Source: Pseudobacter ginsenosidimutans (GTDB taxonomy: Bacteria; Bacteroidota; Bacteroidia; Chitinophagales; Chitinophagaceae). Taken from it: DNA of 64,000 nt. The stretch is taken from positions 1,302,001 through 1,366,000 of the forward strand of contig NZ_CP042431.1 of NCBI RefSeq assembly GCF_007970185.1. The letters are read 5' to 3'. Shown here piece after piece: positions 43,651 to 53,592 of the stretch. A program made the position numbers and the translations under genes. The notes below the pieces were generated by a model. The model did no database searches and had not been told where the DNA came from. It saw only the letters and a program-made list of their open reading frames with translations. Each line of letters begins with the position of its first letter. Position 1 is the stretch's first letter.

Positions 43651-44094
43651 ATGTCCAATACAGACGAACAATATATGCAACAGGCACTTCGTGAAGCGCA
43701 CCGCGCTTATGAAGCCGGAGAGATCCCTGTTGGCGCCATTGTGGTGATGAACAATCGCATCATTGCCAAAGGATATAACCAGGTTGAATTATTAAAAGAT
43801 CCCACAGCTCATGCAGAGATCATAGCACTTACTTCCGCATTCAATTTTCTAGGCTCCAAATACCTGCCGGACGCAACGCTGTACGTTACTGTTGAGCCCT
43901 GCCTGATGTGTGCCGGCGCTTTGTACTGGAGCAAGATCAGCCGGATTGTCTGGGGAGCCGATGATGAAAAGAACGGGCATCAGCGCATCACGGGAGAGAA
44001 CTGGCCCTTCCATCCAAAGACCACTATCACACGTGGCATCCTGAAGGAAGAATGCGCCGAACTGATGAAGAATTTCTTCAAGGACAGGAGATAA
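43651..44094 (+). CDS. tadA: tRNA-specific adenosine deaminase / nucleoside deaminase
   Basis: 147 residues. Zinc and catalytic motifs of the cytidine-deaminase fold are clear: TAHAEIIAL (HAE with the proton-shuttle Glu) and EPCLMCAGALYWSKI (PCxxC). YMQQALREAHRAYEAGEIPVGAIVV is the usual TadA N-terminus. TadA turns A34 of tRNA-Arg into inosine. Guanine deaminase is a close alternative, but the length and N-terminus favour TadA. Confidence 0.88.
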   Translation: MSNTDEQYMQQALREAHRAYEAGEIPVGAIVVMNNRIIAKGYNQVELLKDPTAHAEIIALTSAFNFLGSKYLPDATLYVTVEPCLMCAGALYWSKISRIVWGADDEKNGHQRITGENWPFHPKTTITRGILKEECAELMKNFFKDRR

Positions 44095-44119
44095 AAAAAG
44101 CGGGGCATGATGCCCCGCT
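44093..44119 (-). terminator. Terminator of the SusC/SusD operon
   Basis: A perfect 9-bp stem (44099-44107 with 44111-44119), loop tga, followed on the minus strand by seven T bases (A run 44093-44099). It lies just after the tadA stop and 31 bases after the SusD stop. Confidence 0.8.
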
Positions 44120-44150
44120 AACCAAACATGCTATAAATATACCTAACTGC

Positions 44151-45662
44151 TCAAGGTTTGTCCCACCACACGCGTCCTGTCAGATCATCTTTTCCATTCA
44201 GCCCCGGCTGGTTATTCACAGCGTTGCTGTAGTTCTCTCCATTGATGTTCTGCTCCTTCACAGGGTAGCCCTGTCTGCGTGGAATAGGTGTGTTATTGTT
44301 ATTGGGTGCAGGAGTCAGCACAGGGAATCCTGTTCTTCTCCATTCCGCCCATGCTTCATAGCCATTTGAATAAAGATGTAACCAGCGCTGGTAACCGATC
44401 CGCTTCAATGCTTCAGCTGGTGTGTAAGCAACTTCCGGCTGCGCCAGGTAAGCCGCCAAACCGGTAGTATCACCTTTATCATCTCTGCTGTAAGGAACTG
44501 CCTCTACCTGTTTCTGCACTTTGTCATTATAATCTTTAAAACTGTTCCTTACCCATTGCCGTATCGACGCTTCCACGCCCGCTTTGTAATGTTGCTCTGC
44601 CACTGCATCTCCACCGCCGATCCAGTTGATCTTTGCAGCTTCCGCCAGTGCAAATTTTACCTGGGCATTGGTAAGGATATAGCAGGGAGCATTCTGTGTT
44701 CGTATATGCACCCCCGTTGGAGATACTGTAGCTGTTGGGATCAGACCAACAGCATTTCCATCCAGGCCATATGGTACTCCTTTGTACCCTTTGCTTCCAT
44801 CACTCACGGTATCGGCATAGACAGGCAAACGAGGATCATGCAGGTTCTTCAGATAATCAACAACAGGTTCACTGGCCCAGTACCAGATACGGCTCTGAAC
44901 AGTGTAAACATAATACCAATAGCTTTGATTGGCAGCATTGGCCAGGTGTATGAACACTGCACTTTCTGAATTATCATCTATCAGACCGCCAGTAGCTGCA
45001 TCGGCAAATTCAGTCTTGCCTTTTACTTCATCGATCTTTGAAAGACGAAGCGCCATAATGAGCCGCATTGAATTGGCAAGTTTTTTCCAGTTGCCCATTT
45101 CACCTTTGAACAGAATATCGCCTTTGACAGGATCTGCATCACTGATCTGCGCGGCTGCTTCTTTCAGCTCTTTCAGCAGGTCATAGTAAATATCCTTCTG
45201 GCTGGTGTAGCCGGGTGTAAAATTTTCTTTACCCTGCAATGCTTCCGTATAAGGAATATCCCCCCAGCGGTCTGTAGCATGCCAGTAGAACCATGCACGG
45301 AGGATCCTTGCCACGGCCAGTTGATTTTCTTTGGAGCCTTCAGTGATGTTGAACTCTTTTGAATCCAGGATTGTTTTCAGGTTCATCAATGCACCTGAAT
45401 AGATCCCGTAAAAATCGAAATTGACAGTAAGATACCTGCTTGCATCGGTATAAGGCTTCTCTGACCAGTATTGCGCATACAGGTTGGGTGTAGGGGCTTC
45501 GAGATAAGCCGGTATCTGGTTGATAGCGTATGTGAGCAATTGAGAATTTGCAGCCTTCGCAGGCAGGTTGGGATTGATATTGAGATCATCTTCAAATTTG
45601 GTACAACCTGTTCCCATTACCAGCAATACCGCAATCAGTTGGATGAATGTTGTTTTTTTCAT
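44151..45662 (-). CDS. SusD/RagB family outer-membrane lipoprotein
   Basis: 503 residues. The lipobox VMGTGCTKFED marks a lipoprotein. It has the SusD-like (group 2) helical fold, with blocks ARILRAWFYWHATDRWGDIPYTEAL and LANSMRLIMALRLSKID and the C-terminal IGYQRWLHLYSNGYEAWAEWRRTGFP. It forms the lid over the SusC pore and captures a nutrient. It begins 11 bases after the SusC stop. The substrate is not known; no glycoside hydrolase accompanies it. Confidence 0.94.
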   Translation of the reverse strand: MKKTTFIQLIAVLLVMGTGCTKFEDDLNINPNLPAKAANSQLLTYAINQIPAYLEAPTPNLYAQYWSEKPYTDASRYLTVNFDFYGIYSGALMNLKTILDSKEFNITEGSKENQLAVARILRAWFYWHATDRWGDIPYTEALQGKENFTPGYTSQKDIYYDLLKELKEAAAQISDADPVKGDILFKGEMGNWKKLANSMRLIMALRLSKIDEVKGKTEFADAATGGLIDDNSESAVFIHLANAANQSYWYYVYTVQSRIWYWASEPVVDYLKNLHDPRLPVYADTVSDGSKGYKGVPYGLDGNAVGLIPTATVSPTGVHIRTQNAPCYILTNAQVKFALAEAAKINWIGGGDAVAEQHYKAGVEASIRQWVRNSFKDYNDKVQKQVEAVPYSRDDKGDTTGLAAYLAQPEVAYTPAEALKRIGYQRWLHLYSNGYEAWAEWRRTGFPVLTPAPNNNNTPIPRRQGYPVKEQNINGENYSNAVNNQPGLNGKDDLTGRVWWDKP

Positions 45663-45673
45663 GATGGTAATTT

Positions 45674-48600
45674 TTAGAAGGAAATATTCAGGTTAAGTCC
45701 AAAGGATCTTACGGTGGCCAGCTGACCGGTTTCCAGCCAGTTGAGCGATGATGATCCGGTGGCCAGCTCTGCAGGGTTTAGCCCTTTGGGCGCTTTCTGC
45801 CAGATCATGAACGGGTTCCGCGTGATGAGAGCAATGTTTACACTTTTCACCGGCAGTTTGGCAATCTGCCTGCTGGTGAATGTGTATCCCAGTCTGATCT
45901 CACGCATACGGATATACGAAGCATCATAACACCATTCTTCATACACCCTCGTTCCTACAACATTCCTCCAATAGGTCCGCGCATTCACATAGGCGGTCAC
46001 TTCCTGCTTGGTGGAATTGGAAATGCCGGTGATCTTGTAACCGCCGCCATCCGCTAAAGGATCGCGGATATTCTTTCCTTTATCGTTCATCTCAGCTGTA
46101 ATGGCATGCTGTCCGCTTTTCACGGCCAGCATCTGCGTCCAGCTAAAGAATTTACCTCCTTTCTGAAAATCTATCACAGCGCTCAGATCAAAATTCCCAA
46201 CTGTAATACTATTGGTCCAACCGCCTGTAAATTCAGGAACAGCGGAACCTAATTTGTGATTGGTGCTCCACAGCGGCATATTGTCGTTGCCCAGCAGGAT
46301 CTTACCTGTTGCGGAATCGCGCTGATAGCCGTTGCCCACCAGTGTTCCGAATGCTTCATTCACATTGGACAGCAGGAACATGCTTACACCGGCATAAGCA
46401 TTCTGGTCAAGCGTGAGTGTATTGTTTCCGGGAATCAGTTCCAGTACCTTGCTTACATTTTTTGCGAAGTTGAAAGTGGTGGTCCATTTTACCAGCTTCG
46501 ACTGAATGGGCGTTGCATTGATGGTCAGCTCAACACCTTTGTTCCGGATCTTGCCGGCATTGATCACGTAACTGGTAAAGCCGCTAGGTCCGGGCACATC
46601 CAGACTGAACACTTCATCCTTGTTTTCCTGGTGATAGTAAGTAAGATTGAATCCAACCCTGTCTCTCAGGAAACGCATATCCAGACCGAGTTCCCACGCA
46701 GTAGCCAGTGAGGGCACCAGGTTTGGGTTCTTGAGATTGTCCGGCACATACATGGGGAAGTCTTTGTCATAAGGATCTCCCAGCACATAGGAATTTGCTG
46801 TCTGATAGATATCGATATCGGATCCTGCCTGCGCAAAGCTGGCGCGGATCTTACCGTAGGAGATCTGCGGTACATTCAGCAGTTCACTGAATACAACACT
46901 TGCGCCAACAGAGGGATAGAGATAAGCGTTGTTATCGAGGGGCAGCGCCGAGGAAATATCCCTGCGCAGAGACGCATCGATGAAATAAGTATTATCATAG
47001 CCAAGGCTCACGGATCCGAAAGCGCTTCTCACTTGTTTCTTCCTCAGAATATTTGATACATCAGGTCTTTCCAGCGAGTTGGCGATATTGTAGAAGCCGG
47101 GTGTTACCAATCCGCCCACAGTTTCCTCACGCAAATAAGTGTAATGCTGGGTCATGATATTTCCACCCAGGTTGGCCTGCAATGATAGTTTTCCAAACTC
47201 TTTGATGTATTGTGAAATGAATTCATAGTTCATCTCCCTGTTCTCATATTTACCGATCCAGAAGCCGGGTACGCCACGTCCGCCAACAGCATTACGGCCA
47301 TCGATGTTCTGTGTGAATCCATCGCGGCGCACAAATCCACTCACGGTCAGTCCGGGGATGATGGTCCAGCTCAGGCCCACATCGCCAAAGAAGCGATCCC
47401 TGGAATCGTTGGATGGATTTTCATATGCATCGAAATAAGGATTGTTCCAGTCGATGGGTGTGAGGTTGTCATATACTCCTTCTGTATTCGGATCGTTCAG
47501 GTTCCAGTGATAGACAGTACCATCGGAGTACCTGTATTGTTTCAGCTTGTTCATATCGAGGTTGCGCTGGAACCATTGGTACATATTCCGCGAACCAAGT
47601 TGCTGATAACCCTGTGAAGGACGGATGGCTTTGTTATTGGCATAGTTGAGATGTGTACTCAACAACAGTTTATCTGTTACATTCAGCGTTCCGGCAAACG
47701 AGAGGTTATTTCTCCGCAGGTTGGTATTGGGTTCGATCCCCTTGATGGAAGTATTGTTGTATGAAAGACGGAAAGTAGAATTGGCGCCGCCTCCCATAAA
47801 AGAGATATTGTTGTTCAGGTTGGTTCCTGTTTCGAAATAATCCTTGATATTGTCCGGATGCGGAACAAACGGCGTTTCTTTTCCAAAGTCCGGGTCGGCA
47901 CGATAGAAGCTGTATTGGTGTCTTACAGGAGTGCCGTCCATTACGGGTCCCCAGCTTTCATCCCAGGTTCCATCCACATACTTTGTTTGCACGCCATTGA
48001 TGAGGGTGGTGGGAAAATTGAGGCTGGACCCTGCGCCATAAATATTCTGCAGAGGCATCCAGTTGCCAGGCTTATCGATGGAGAAGGCAGAACTGAGGCT
48101 GACCGTGGGTTTCTTTGCATTCTTACTTCCTTTTTTCGTTGTGATGAGGATCACTCCGTATTGTCCGCGGAGTCCATACAAAGCTGATGCAGCTGGTCCC
48201 TTGAGCACGGTCATTGTTTCGATATCATCGGGGTTGATATCCTGCGCCAGGTTACCATAGTCCTTCCCGCCTTTGCTTGCGTAGTTGCTGTTGGAGATGG
48301 GGATATTGTCCACCACAATCAGTGGCTCACCCCCACCAGTAACCGAATTCACACCACGTATCTGTACTTTCTGTGTTCCGCCCATACTGGCGGCAGAAGA
48401 ACCGGAAACCTGCACGCCTGCGATCTTTCCACTGAGCGATCCCAGCACGTTCTGTTCTTTGGCGATGGTCAGGTTCTCTCCTTTTATTTCCTGTTGTGAA
48501 TAGCCGAGTGATCTCTGTTTACGGTTGATACCGAGCGCCGTTACTACAATTTCCTGCATCTTGTTCTCATTTTCCACCAATTGGGCAGATACCTGTGTTA

Positions 48601-49288
48601 CTTCATTATCCTTAACAATCACGGTCCTTTCATCGGCAATATAACCCACAGCAGAAATGGTTATCTTGTAAGAACCTGCACTCAATCCGGGAATGGTGAA
48701 CTCACCGTTATGATTGGCCGCAGCGCCTTTGTCGCCGGGTTGCACCATCACGGAAGCATTGGCTATGGCCTGCCCCAGCGTGGTAGTCACCCGTCCGCGA
48801 ATACTGCCATCGAAAGCGAACTGCAGTCCCCTGACATCCATTGCCGGGATCAGTGGCGGTGAATAGTCTTTTACTTTTTTGATGATGATATTGCTGTTCA
48901 CCAGTTCATAGTGAAGTCCGGTATTGCTCAAAAGAAGTGGCAGCACTTTGGACAAAGCCATCTTCTCCACCCGTAGATTGATACTATCGTAGGGCGCTAT
49001 TTCTGAATTCCTGTAGGTGAACGGGACTTTGGAAGCCGACTCGATGGTACGGAGGGCTGTTTTCAGGGAGGCATTTTTCAGGTCCAGGGAGATAAAGATC
49101 TTGTCGAGCTCCTGGCCCCGGGAGTGGCCTGCCATGAGTATCCCATTGATCGTGAGCAGTATAGTCAGTACAATAATTCTCATGAGTATTTGCTTGTTCA
49201 AAAGCAACCTGGCTACCGCTAGCCGGAGGTGCATTGAAGCGCTTGCGCCCGCCTGGGCAGGGGCATGCGATTGTGCAGACAAATTCAT
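45674..49288 (-). CDS. SusC/RagA family TonB-linked transporter with STN domain
   Basis: 1204 residues. A long N-terminus with a signal segment (RIIVLTILLTINGILMAG) leads to an STN domain (about 65-135, LKNASLKTALRTIESASKVPF), then a CarboxypepD_reg domain (about 155-240), a TonB plug with IRGVNSVTGGGEPLIVVDN, and a 22-strand-type barrel to the C-terminal aromatic residue in NLNISF. The STN domain is the mark of transducer receptors that contact a FecR anti-sigma factor, which is encoded upstream. In-frame Met codons at 49234 and 49183 are alternative starts. Confidence 0.94.
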   Translation of the reverse strand: MNLSAQSHAPAQAGASASMHLRLAVARLLLNKQILMRIIVLTILLTINGILMAGHSRGQELDKIFISLDLKNASLKTALRTIESASKVPFTYRNSEIAPYDSINLRVEKMALSKVLPLLLSNTGLHYELVNSNIIIKKVKDYSPPLIPAMDVRGLQFAFDGSIRGRVTTTLGQAIANASVMVQPGDKGAAANHNGEFTIPGLSAGSYKITISAVGYIADERTVIVKDNEVTQVSAQLVENENKMQEIVVTALGINRKQRSLGYSQQEIKGENLTIAKEQNVLGSLSGKIAGVQVSGSSAASMGGTQKVQIRGVNSVTGGGEPLIVVDNIPISNSNYASKGGKDYGNLAQDINPDDIETMTVLKGPAASALYGLRGQYGVILITTKKGSKNAKKPTVSLSSAFSIDKPGNWMPLQNIYGAGSSLNFPTTLINGVQTKYVDGTWDESWGPVMDGTPVRHQYSFYRADPDFGKETPFVPHPDNIKDYFETGTNLNNNISFMGGGANSTFRLSYNNTSIKGIEPNTNLRRNNLSFAGTLNVTDKLLLSTHLNYANNKAIRPSQGYQQLGSRNMYQWFQRNLDMNKLKQYRYSDGTVYHWNLNDPNTEGVYDNLTPIDWNNPYFDAYENPSNDSRDRFFGDVGLSWTIIPGLTVSGFVRRDGFTQNIDGRNAVGGRGVPGFWIGKYENREMNYEFISQYIKEFGKLSLQANLGGNIMTQHYTYLREETVGGLVTPGFYNIANSLERPDVSNILRKKQVRSAFGSVSLGYDNTYFIDASLRRDISSALPLDNNAYLYPSVGASVVFSELLNVPQISYGKIRASFAQAGSDIDIYQTANSYVLGDPYDKDFPMYVPDNLKNPNLVPSLATAWELGLDMRFLRDRVGFNLTYYHQENKDEVFSLDVPGPSGFTSYVINAGKIRNKGVELTINATPIQSKLVKWTTTFNFAKNVSKVLELIPGNNTLTLDQNAYAGVSMFLLSNVNEAFGTLVGNGYQRDSATGKILLGNDNMPLWSTNHKLGSAVPEFTGGWTNSITVGNFDLSAVIDFQKGGKFFSWTQMLAVKSGQHAITAEMNDKGKNIRDPLADGGGYKITGISNSTKQEVTAYVNARTYWRNVVGTRVYEEWCYDASYIRMREIRLGYTFTSRQIAKLPVKSVNIALITRNPFMIWQKAPKGLNPAELATGSSSLNWLETGQLATVRSFGLNLNISF

Positions 49289-49443
49289 AGTTTTGGTCTG
49301 TTTAATAATTCTGAAAGAGGATTATGTTTAAACGCCGGGCCTTTACCAGGTCGCAACTGGTAGGGCCCTTTTATATTTCCCGTTCTATCCGGGAGCGGAA
49401 ATAGTTGCTTTCATTTTTTTATGATTTTGGATGAAGGTATTTT

Positions 49444-50436
49444 TCAGTAAATGAAATACTGACCGTTCCGCTGCTCCACCTTCCTTTCTGTAAGACTGCA
49501 AATGATCTGCAATGCCTGCTCAACTCCCGTCTGACGATTGAATGATGTTGAAATTCGCATATTACTCACCGTTATATCCCTTACATTGACCCTTACATTG
49601 TACATCCTCTCAAGGTCGGCTACAATGTCCATGATGGTTTCATCATCATATACCAGGCTACCCTGTTGCCAGGCTGCAACCTGATTGATACCGGACTTCC
49701 TGTCCGCAATGCCGGTCCCGTTATTGTTCACTTTAACCTGCTGTCCGGGAGTGAGGGTGGCTACTTCTTTATCCAGGTATTCCACTTTCACTTTTCCCCT
49801 GCTCACTGCTACTGTAACATTGCTGAGATCATTATATGCTTTGATATTGAAAGCTGTTCCCAATACTGTTGTGGAGATCTTACCGGTATGAATGATGAAT
49901 GGTTTTTCAGCAGCATGCTTCACATCAAAATATGCTTCGCCGGAGAGAAATACTTCCCTTTTCTTTCCACCGAATTCAGGAGGGTACTCCAGGGTACTCG
50001 CAGCATTCAGCCATACCTGCGTGCTGTCTGGCAGCAGGAGATATTTGAATTCAGATCTTTCTGTAGATGAAACCTGAAAGCTGGCGGTATGATTGCTTAC
50101 AGCATCCGGTTCGCGCAGTAAAAGAAAGATCCCTGCCACTGTTGCCGCCAGGCCCACTGCTATCCGGATGGTCCTTCCCCATTTTTTACCAGTCGCTTCA
50201 TCTTCTTCCTGTACCGGCCTTGAAAACCATTCAGGTTCCGGTAGCACCAGGTTTCCCGATTCGTCCACATAGGTAACGGAGCCCTGCCCCAGTTCGCTGT
50301 AGGCATTACTGATAAGCTGACGAAGGGATTCATCATGCGAAGCGTCGCGCAGCAATGCAAAGAATTCATCAAATTCCCTGCGGGTGCACTTATTCTCCAG
50401 ATACTGCCTGAACAGATATTTGATCCTTGCTTCCAT
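49444..50436 (-). CDS. FecR family anti-sigma factor
   Basis: 330 residues. A short cytoplasmic N-terminal part binds the sigma factor, then one membrane helix (IRIAVGLAATVAGIFLLL), a FecR domain (about 125-240) with LPDSTQVWLNAASTLEYP and VFLSGEAYFDVKH, and a C-terminal DUF4974 domain (about 260-330) ending VEQRNGQYFIY. It passes the SusC signal across the inner membrane. The ATG at 50436 is preferred over 50499, which adds a non-family leader. Confidence 0.94.
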   Translation of the reverse strand: MEARIKYLFRQYLENKCTRREFDEFFALLRDASHDESLRQLISNAYSELGQGSVTYVDESGNLVLPEPEWFSRPVQEEDEATGKKWGRTIRIAVGLAATVAGIFLLLREPDAVSNHTASFQVSSTERSEFKYLLLPDSTQVWLNAASTLEYPPEFGGKKREVFLSGEAYFDVKHAAEKPFIIHTGKISTTVLGTAFNIKAYNDLSNVTVAVSRGKVKVEYLDKEVATLTPGQQVKVNNNGTGIADRKSGINQVAAWQQGSLVYDDETIMDIVADLERMYNVRVNVRDITVSNMRISTSFNRQTGVEQALQIICSLTERKVEQRNGQYFIY

Positions 50437-50530
50437 AAATTTTGAACTGTAATACAGGCAGAAAAAAAGACGCCTGCTCCTGGTAGACGAAACAGGCAAT
50501 TGAATGTTCCTATCCGGAACGAATATTTTT

Positions 50531-51091
50531 TTACAGAAAGAAAATACGGGATGCTCCCGCCAGGAAACGGCGGATGGATTGCAATGCTGTAGAAAGTTGA
50601 TTCTTAACGGTGTGTTTCGATATCTGAAGTGTTTGTGCGATCTCCTGGTAGTTCAAACCTTTTTCCCGGTTCAGCTGATAGATCAGCTTTCGCTGCGCCG
50701 GCAGACTTTCGATGGCCTTGCGGATGATCTGGTGGTATTCCTTCGTTTCAATCAATACCTCAGGATCATCTTCCTGCATGGGCAGGTTCTTCCAGATGGC
50801 TTCTTTCAGCCTGCCGTCCGCTGCGGCCTTCCGAAGGAAATCGATCACTTTATTCTCCGTCATCCTGTAAAGCCAGGCCTCGATATTTTCGATGCGCGAC
50901 AAATCCTGTCTGCGTTCCCATAATTTGATGAACACTTCCTGGATCACATCCTTTGCATATTGTTCAGACTTGGTGAGTTGCTGTGCGAGTGTGTACAACC
51001 GGCATTCATGCTTACGGAACAATTCTGCGAAAAGCAGTTCCATAGCCTGTTCATTGATATTCCCGCCGATATGTTGCCTGTTGTTCTCCAT
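50531..51091 (-). CDS. ECF-type RNA polymerase sigma-70 factor
   Basis: 186 residues. Region 2 (about 20-90) contains the DVIQEVFIKLWERRQDL and NIEAWLYRMTENKVIDFLRK helices. Region 4 (about 125-180) has PAQRKLIYQLNREKGLNYQEIAQTLQISKHTVKNQL. It is the Bacteroidota FecI-like type found with FecR and SusC. It lies 94 bases before the FecR start on the same strand, so sigma, FecR, SusC and SusD form a signal-responsive uptake locus. Confidence 0.95.
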   Translation of the reverse strand: MENNRQHIGGNINEQAMELLFAELFRKHECRLYTLAQQLTKSEQYAKDVIQEVFIKLWERRQDLSRIENIEAWLYRMTENKVIDFLRKAAADGRLKEAIWKNLPMQEDDPEVLIETKEYHQIIRKAIESLPAQRKLIYQLNREKGLNYQEIAQTLQISKHTVKNQLSTALQSIRRFLAGASRIFFL

Positions 51092-51285
51092 GATCAGCAG
51101 TTAGTGGTAGAAGGAATCGGTAGTACTGTAAGTTAATGGATAGAGCCAATAATACAGCAATTAGCTGCATGTTTTTGCGAGGAATTACTTACATAAACGG
51201 ATTTATGCTGTATCCTGATGACAAGCTTTCAAATTGAGGTACTCAGCGTTCATGCAGCCGCAAAAAACAGCATTTCATGGGTGGC

Positions 51286-51317
51286 AAAAAAAGCTGCCAG
51301 GGAGAAACCCTGGCAGC
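51286..51317 (-). terminator. Terminator after the DUF1080 gene
   Basis: A perfect 10-bp stem (51293-51302 with 51308-51317), 5-base loop, and seven minus-strand T bases (A run 51286-51292). It separates the oxidoreductase/DUF1080 unit from the sigma-factor unit downstream. Confidence 0.85.
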
Positions 51318-51341
51318 CTTTGCGGATAACCGCAATATTTA

Positions 51342-52046
51342 TCAAAGTGGTTTGATCTTGATATTCCTGAACCAGATACCACCTCCGTGGTCCTGCAATG
51401 CAATATGTCCGGCAGGATTTTTTCCATAACCTGCAACATCTTTCCATTTGCCTTTTGCTTTCAGGGCTTCCCATTCCGGGGTCCACAGATCGAAGTCAAC
51501 CACTTTCTCTCCGTTGAGCCAGTGCTCTACATGCGCACCTTTCACAATGATCCTGCTGTGATTATATTCTCCTGCAGGTTTTGCCATGATCCTGGAAGGA
51601 GGATGCATCGCATAATCTGATCCGCTCTTTTGCCAGTCTTCTAACTTCTCCGCATAACCGAGATCATCAATCAACTGGTATTCGGGGCCTGTCTGATAAG
51701 TAGCGGCATGATCTTCCGAAACCCGGTACATCACGCCGGAATTGGCGCTCTTACCAACTTTCCAGTCGAATGCAAACTCAAAGTCTTTGTATTGTGCAAT
51801 GGTGATGAGATCTGCGCGATGTTGCACATCTTTTTCCCTGCAATGCAGTTCTCCTTTCACCACTTCCCATCCGTCTGATGTGGCGTTCTTGAATGGTCTC
51901 CACTCATTGATGGTCTTTCCATCGAAGAGCAGTTGCCAGCCTTCCTGTTTTTCCTTCGCGGAAAGGGTATTGTTTTTTTCCTGCATAAAGATATTCATAC
52001 TGGTTAAGGTGATCAGTAATGCGAGTGGTAGGATGAAGCGTTTCAT
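51342..52046 (-). CDS. DUF1080 (3-keto-disaccharide hydrolase type) secreted protein
   Basis: About 234 residues, secreted by an N-terminal signal peptide (FILPLALLITLTSMNIF). The concanavalin-like DUF1080 fold is shown by GWQLLFDGKTINEWRP, ANSGVMYRVSED, GPEYQLIDDLGYAE and the ending GGGIWFRNIKIKPL. Some relatives act on 3-keto-glycosides made by partner dehydrogenases. The gene upstream encodes a secreted Gfo/Idh/MocA oxidoreductase, 11 bases away, which fits that pathway. No direct proof of the substrate. Confidence 0.9.
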   Translation of the reverse strand: MKRFILPLALLITLTSMNIFMQEKNNTLSAKEKQEGWQLLFDGKTINEWRPFKNATSDGWEVVKGELHCREKDVQHRADLITIAQYKDFEFAFDWKVGKSANSGVMYRVSEDHAATYQTGPEYQLIDDLGYAEKLEDWQKSGSDYAMHPPSRIMAKPAGEYNHSRIIVKGAHVEHWLNGEKVVDFDLWTPEWEALKAKGKWKDVAGYGKNPAGHIALQDHGGGIWFRNIKIKPL

Positions 52047-52057
52047 GTGTGTATGTT

Positions 52058-53416
52058 TTATCCGATCAGTTTCATTTTCTCGGGATCCCATTTGATGGCT
52101 TTTTCCTGGTAGTAGCTATCGTTGCAAAGCAGTGCAGGCGCAGCAGCGCGATAACCGAACACGGTGTCTTCCACTACAGGCTTGCCACCACGGATAGCCC
52201 TGATCCAGTTGAAGAGGTGATCATAATGTGCTCCCTTATACCCAGCCTCGGCCTGGAACACGGTAGTATCATCGGCCTTTATCTTTTTACGATCGTAGTC
52301 CTTATCATATCTTCTCTCTGCAAAATATTTCGCGTATTCTTCGGGAGGCCAGAATTTATTTTTGATGAGCGTCACCTTATCCCATTCCACCAGCATGGCG
52401 CCTTCATTGCCTACGAGGCGAAGCGAGTTCTCGCCACCGGTGCCGTCTACAAAATTCACGCGAAGCGAAAGATTGAAAGCGGGATGTGCTAACGTTTGGG
52501 GATAGTCGAACATTCCCAGCAGGATATCAGGTACTTCCCTTCCGTCTTTCCAGTAACGCAGTCCACCTGTGCTCATGATCTTGTTGGGACCGCTGGAACC
52601 TGTGATGTAATGAAGGCTGGAGAAAAGATGAACGAAGAGATCACCTGAAACGCCGGTGCCATAATCCTTGAAGCAGCGCCAGCGGAAAAACCGTTTCGGA
52701 TCAAAAGCATGGTCTGGTTTATTGTGGAGGAATCTTTTCCAGTCGACAGTTTGCGTGGAAGCATCGGCGGGAATATCCCATTGCCAGGCGCCTCCGGGTG
52801 TATTGCGCGCCCAGAATCCTTCTGCATAATTGAGCTGGCCGATGGCTCCGGCCTGGAGCAGTTCCTTTGCTTTCTCATTACCGAGGGAGCTCATGCCCTG
52901 GCTTCCGACCTGGAATACCACTTTGTTCTTCGCCTGTGCTGCGATCACTGCTGGTCCTTCGGAAACATCGTGCACCATGGGCTTCTCGCAGTAAACGGCT
53001 TTGCCGGCGTTCATGGCATCCACGGAAATGTCTTTGTGCCAGTGATCAGGCGTACCTACAATCACGGCATCGATGTCTTTGCGGGAAATGATCTCCCGGT
53101 AATCTTTGGTAGTGAAGATATCGTTACCGAATTTCTTTTTGGCATTGGCGAGCCGGCCATCGTAGAGGTCGCAGGCTGCTACCAGCTTTACGCCGGGTAT
53201 GCTCACGGCTGTTTCTGCATCTCCGGTGCCCATTCCTCCTGCTCCGATCAGGGCGATCTGCACAGTATTGCCGGGCGATTCATATTTCCGGGCCAGCAGT
53301 TCTGTTTGGGGACAATTCTCAGCAGCTTTCGCTATTCCGGGGATCAGAGCGGACGCGGCTACACTTTTACTGAGCTTTTGGATAAAGGCTCTTCTCGCAT
53401 GGGTAGGTTTGCTCAT
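52058..53416 (-). CDS. Gfo/Idh/MocA family oxidoreductase with Tat-like signal
   Basis: 452 residues. The N-terminus has a twin-arginine pattern (RRAFIQKLSKS) and a hydrophobic segment, so it is probably exported folded with its NAD(P). IALIGAGGMGTGDAETAV is the Rossmann motif. The GTPDHWHKDISVDAMNAGKAVYCEKP block (in two halves) holds the EKP signature Lys. Relatives include glycoside dehydrogenases that oxidise C3 of sugars. Pairing with DUF1080 suggests 3-keto-glycoside chemistry, which is inference. Confidence 0.9.
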   Translation of the reverse strand: MSKPTHARRAFIQKLSKSVAASALIPGIAKAAENCPQTELLARKYESPGNTVQIALIGAGGMGTGDAETAVSIPGVKLVAACDLYDGRLANAKKKFGNDIFTTKDYREIISRKDIDAVIVGTPDHWHKDISVDAMNAGKAVYCEKPMVHDVSEGPAVIAAQAKNKVVFQVGSQGMSSLGNEKAKELLQAGAIGQLNYAEGFWARNTPGGAWQWDIPADASTQTVDWKRFLHNKPDHAFDPKRFFRWRCFKDYGTGVSGDLFVHLFSSLHYITGSSGPNKIMSTGGLRYWKDGREVPDILLGMFDYPQTLAHPAFNLSLRVNFVDGTGGENSLRLVGNEGAMLVEWDKVTLIKNKFWPPEEYAKYFAERRYDKDYDRKKIKADDTTVFQAEAGYKGAHYDHLFNWIRAIRGGKPVVEDTVFGYRAAAPALLCNDSYYQEKAIKWDPEKMKLIG

Positions 53417-53508
53417 GTGTGATGTAGTCTGGTTGGGTGAAATGGTTGGATTGAACGGAAAGTAATTTACAATAAAATGATGAGTTGATTGCAGCTAAAT
53501 GATCAGAG

Positions 53509-53538
53509 TTGGTCAATCCGGCAATGGCCGTAAATTTG
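53509..53538 (+). promoter_or_regulatory. Promoter of the superoxide dismutase gene
   Basis: TTG at 53509-53511, a 19-base spacer and TAAATTTG at 53531-53538. This is a full match to the Bacteroidota -33/-7 consensus. The predicted leader is about 45 bases. Confidence 0.65.
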
Positions 53539-53592
53539 TTACCCTGTAAGCTTTGAGCGAAAGATTATCTTATCAATTTAAAATTTAATAGT

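Noticed and set aside
49325-49400. Hairpin-rich stretch between FecR and SusC
   Set aside because: The imperfect inverted repeat (around 49340-49375) lacks a T run on the coding strand, so it was not called a terminator; it may simply be part of the SusC leader.
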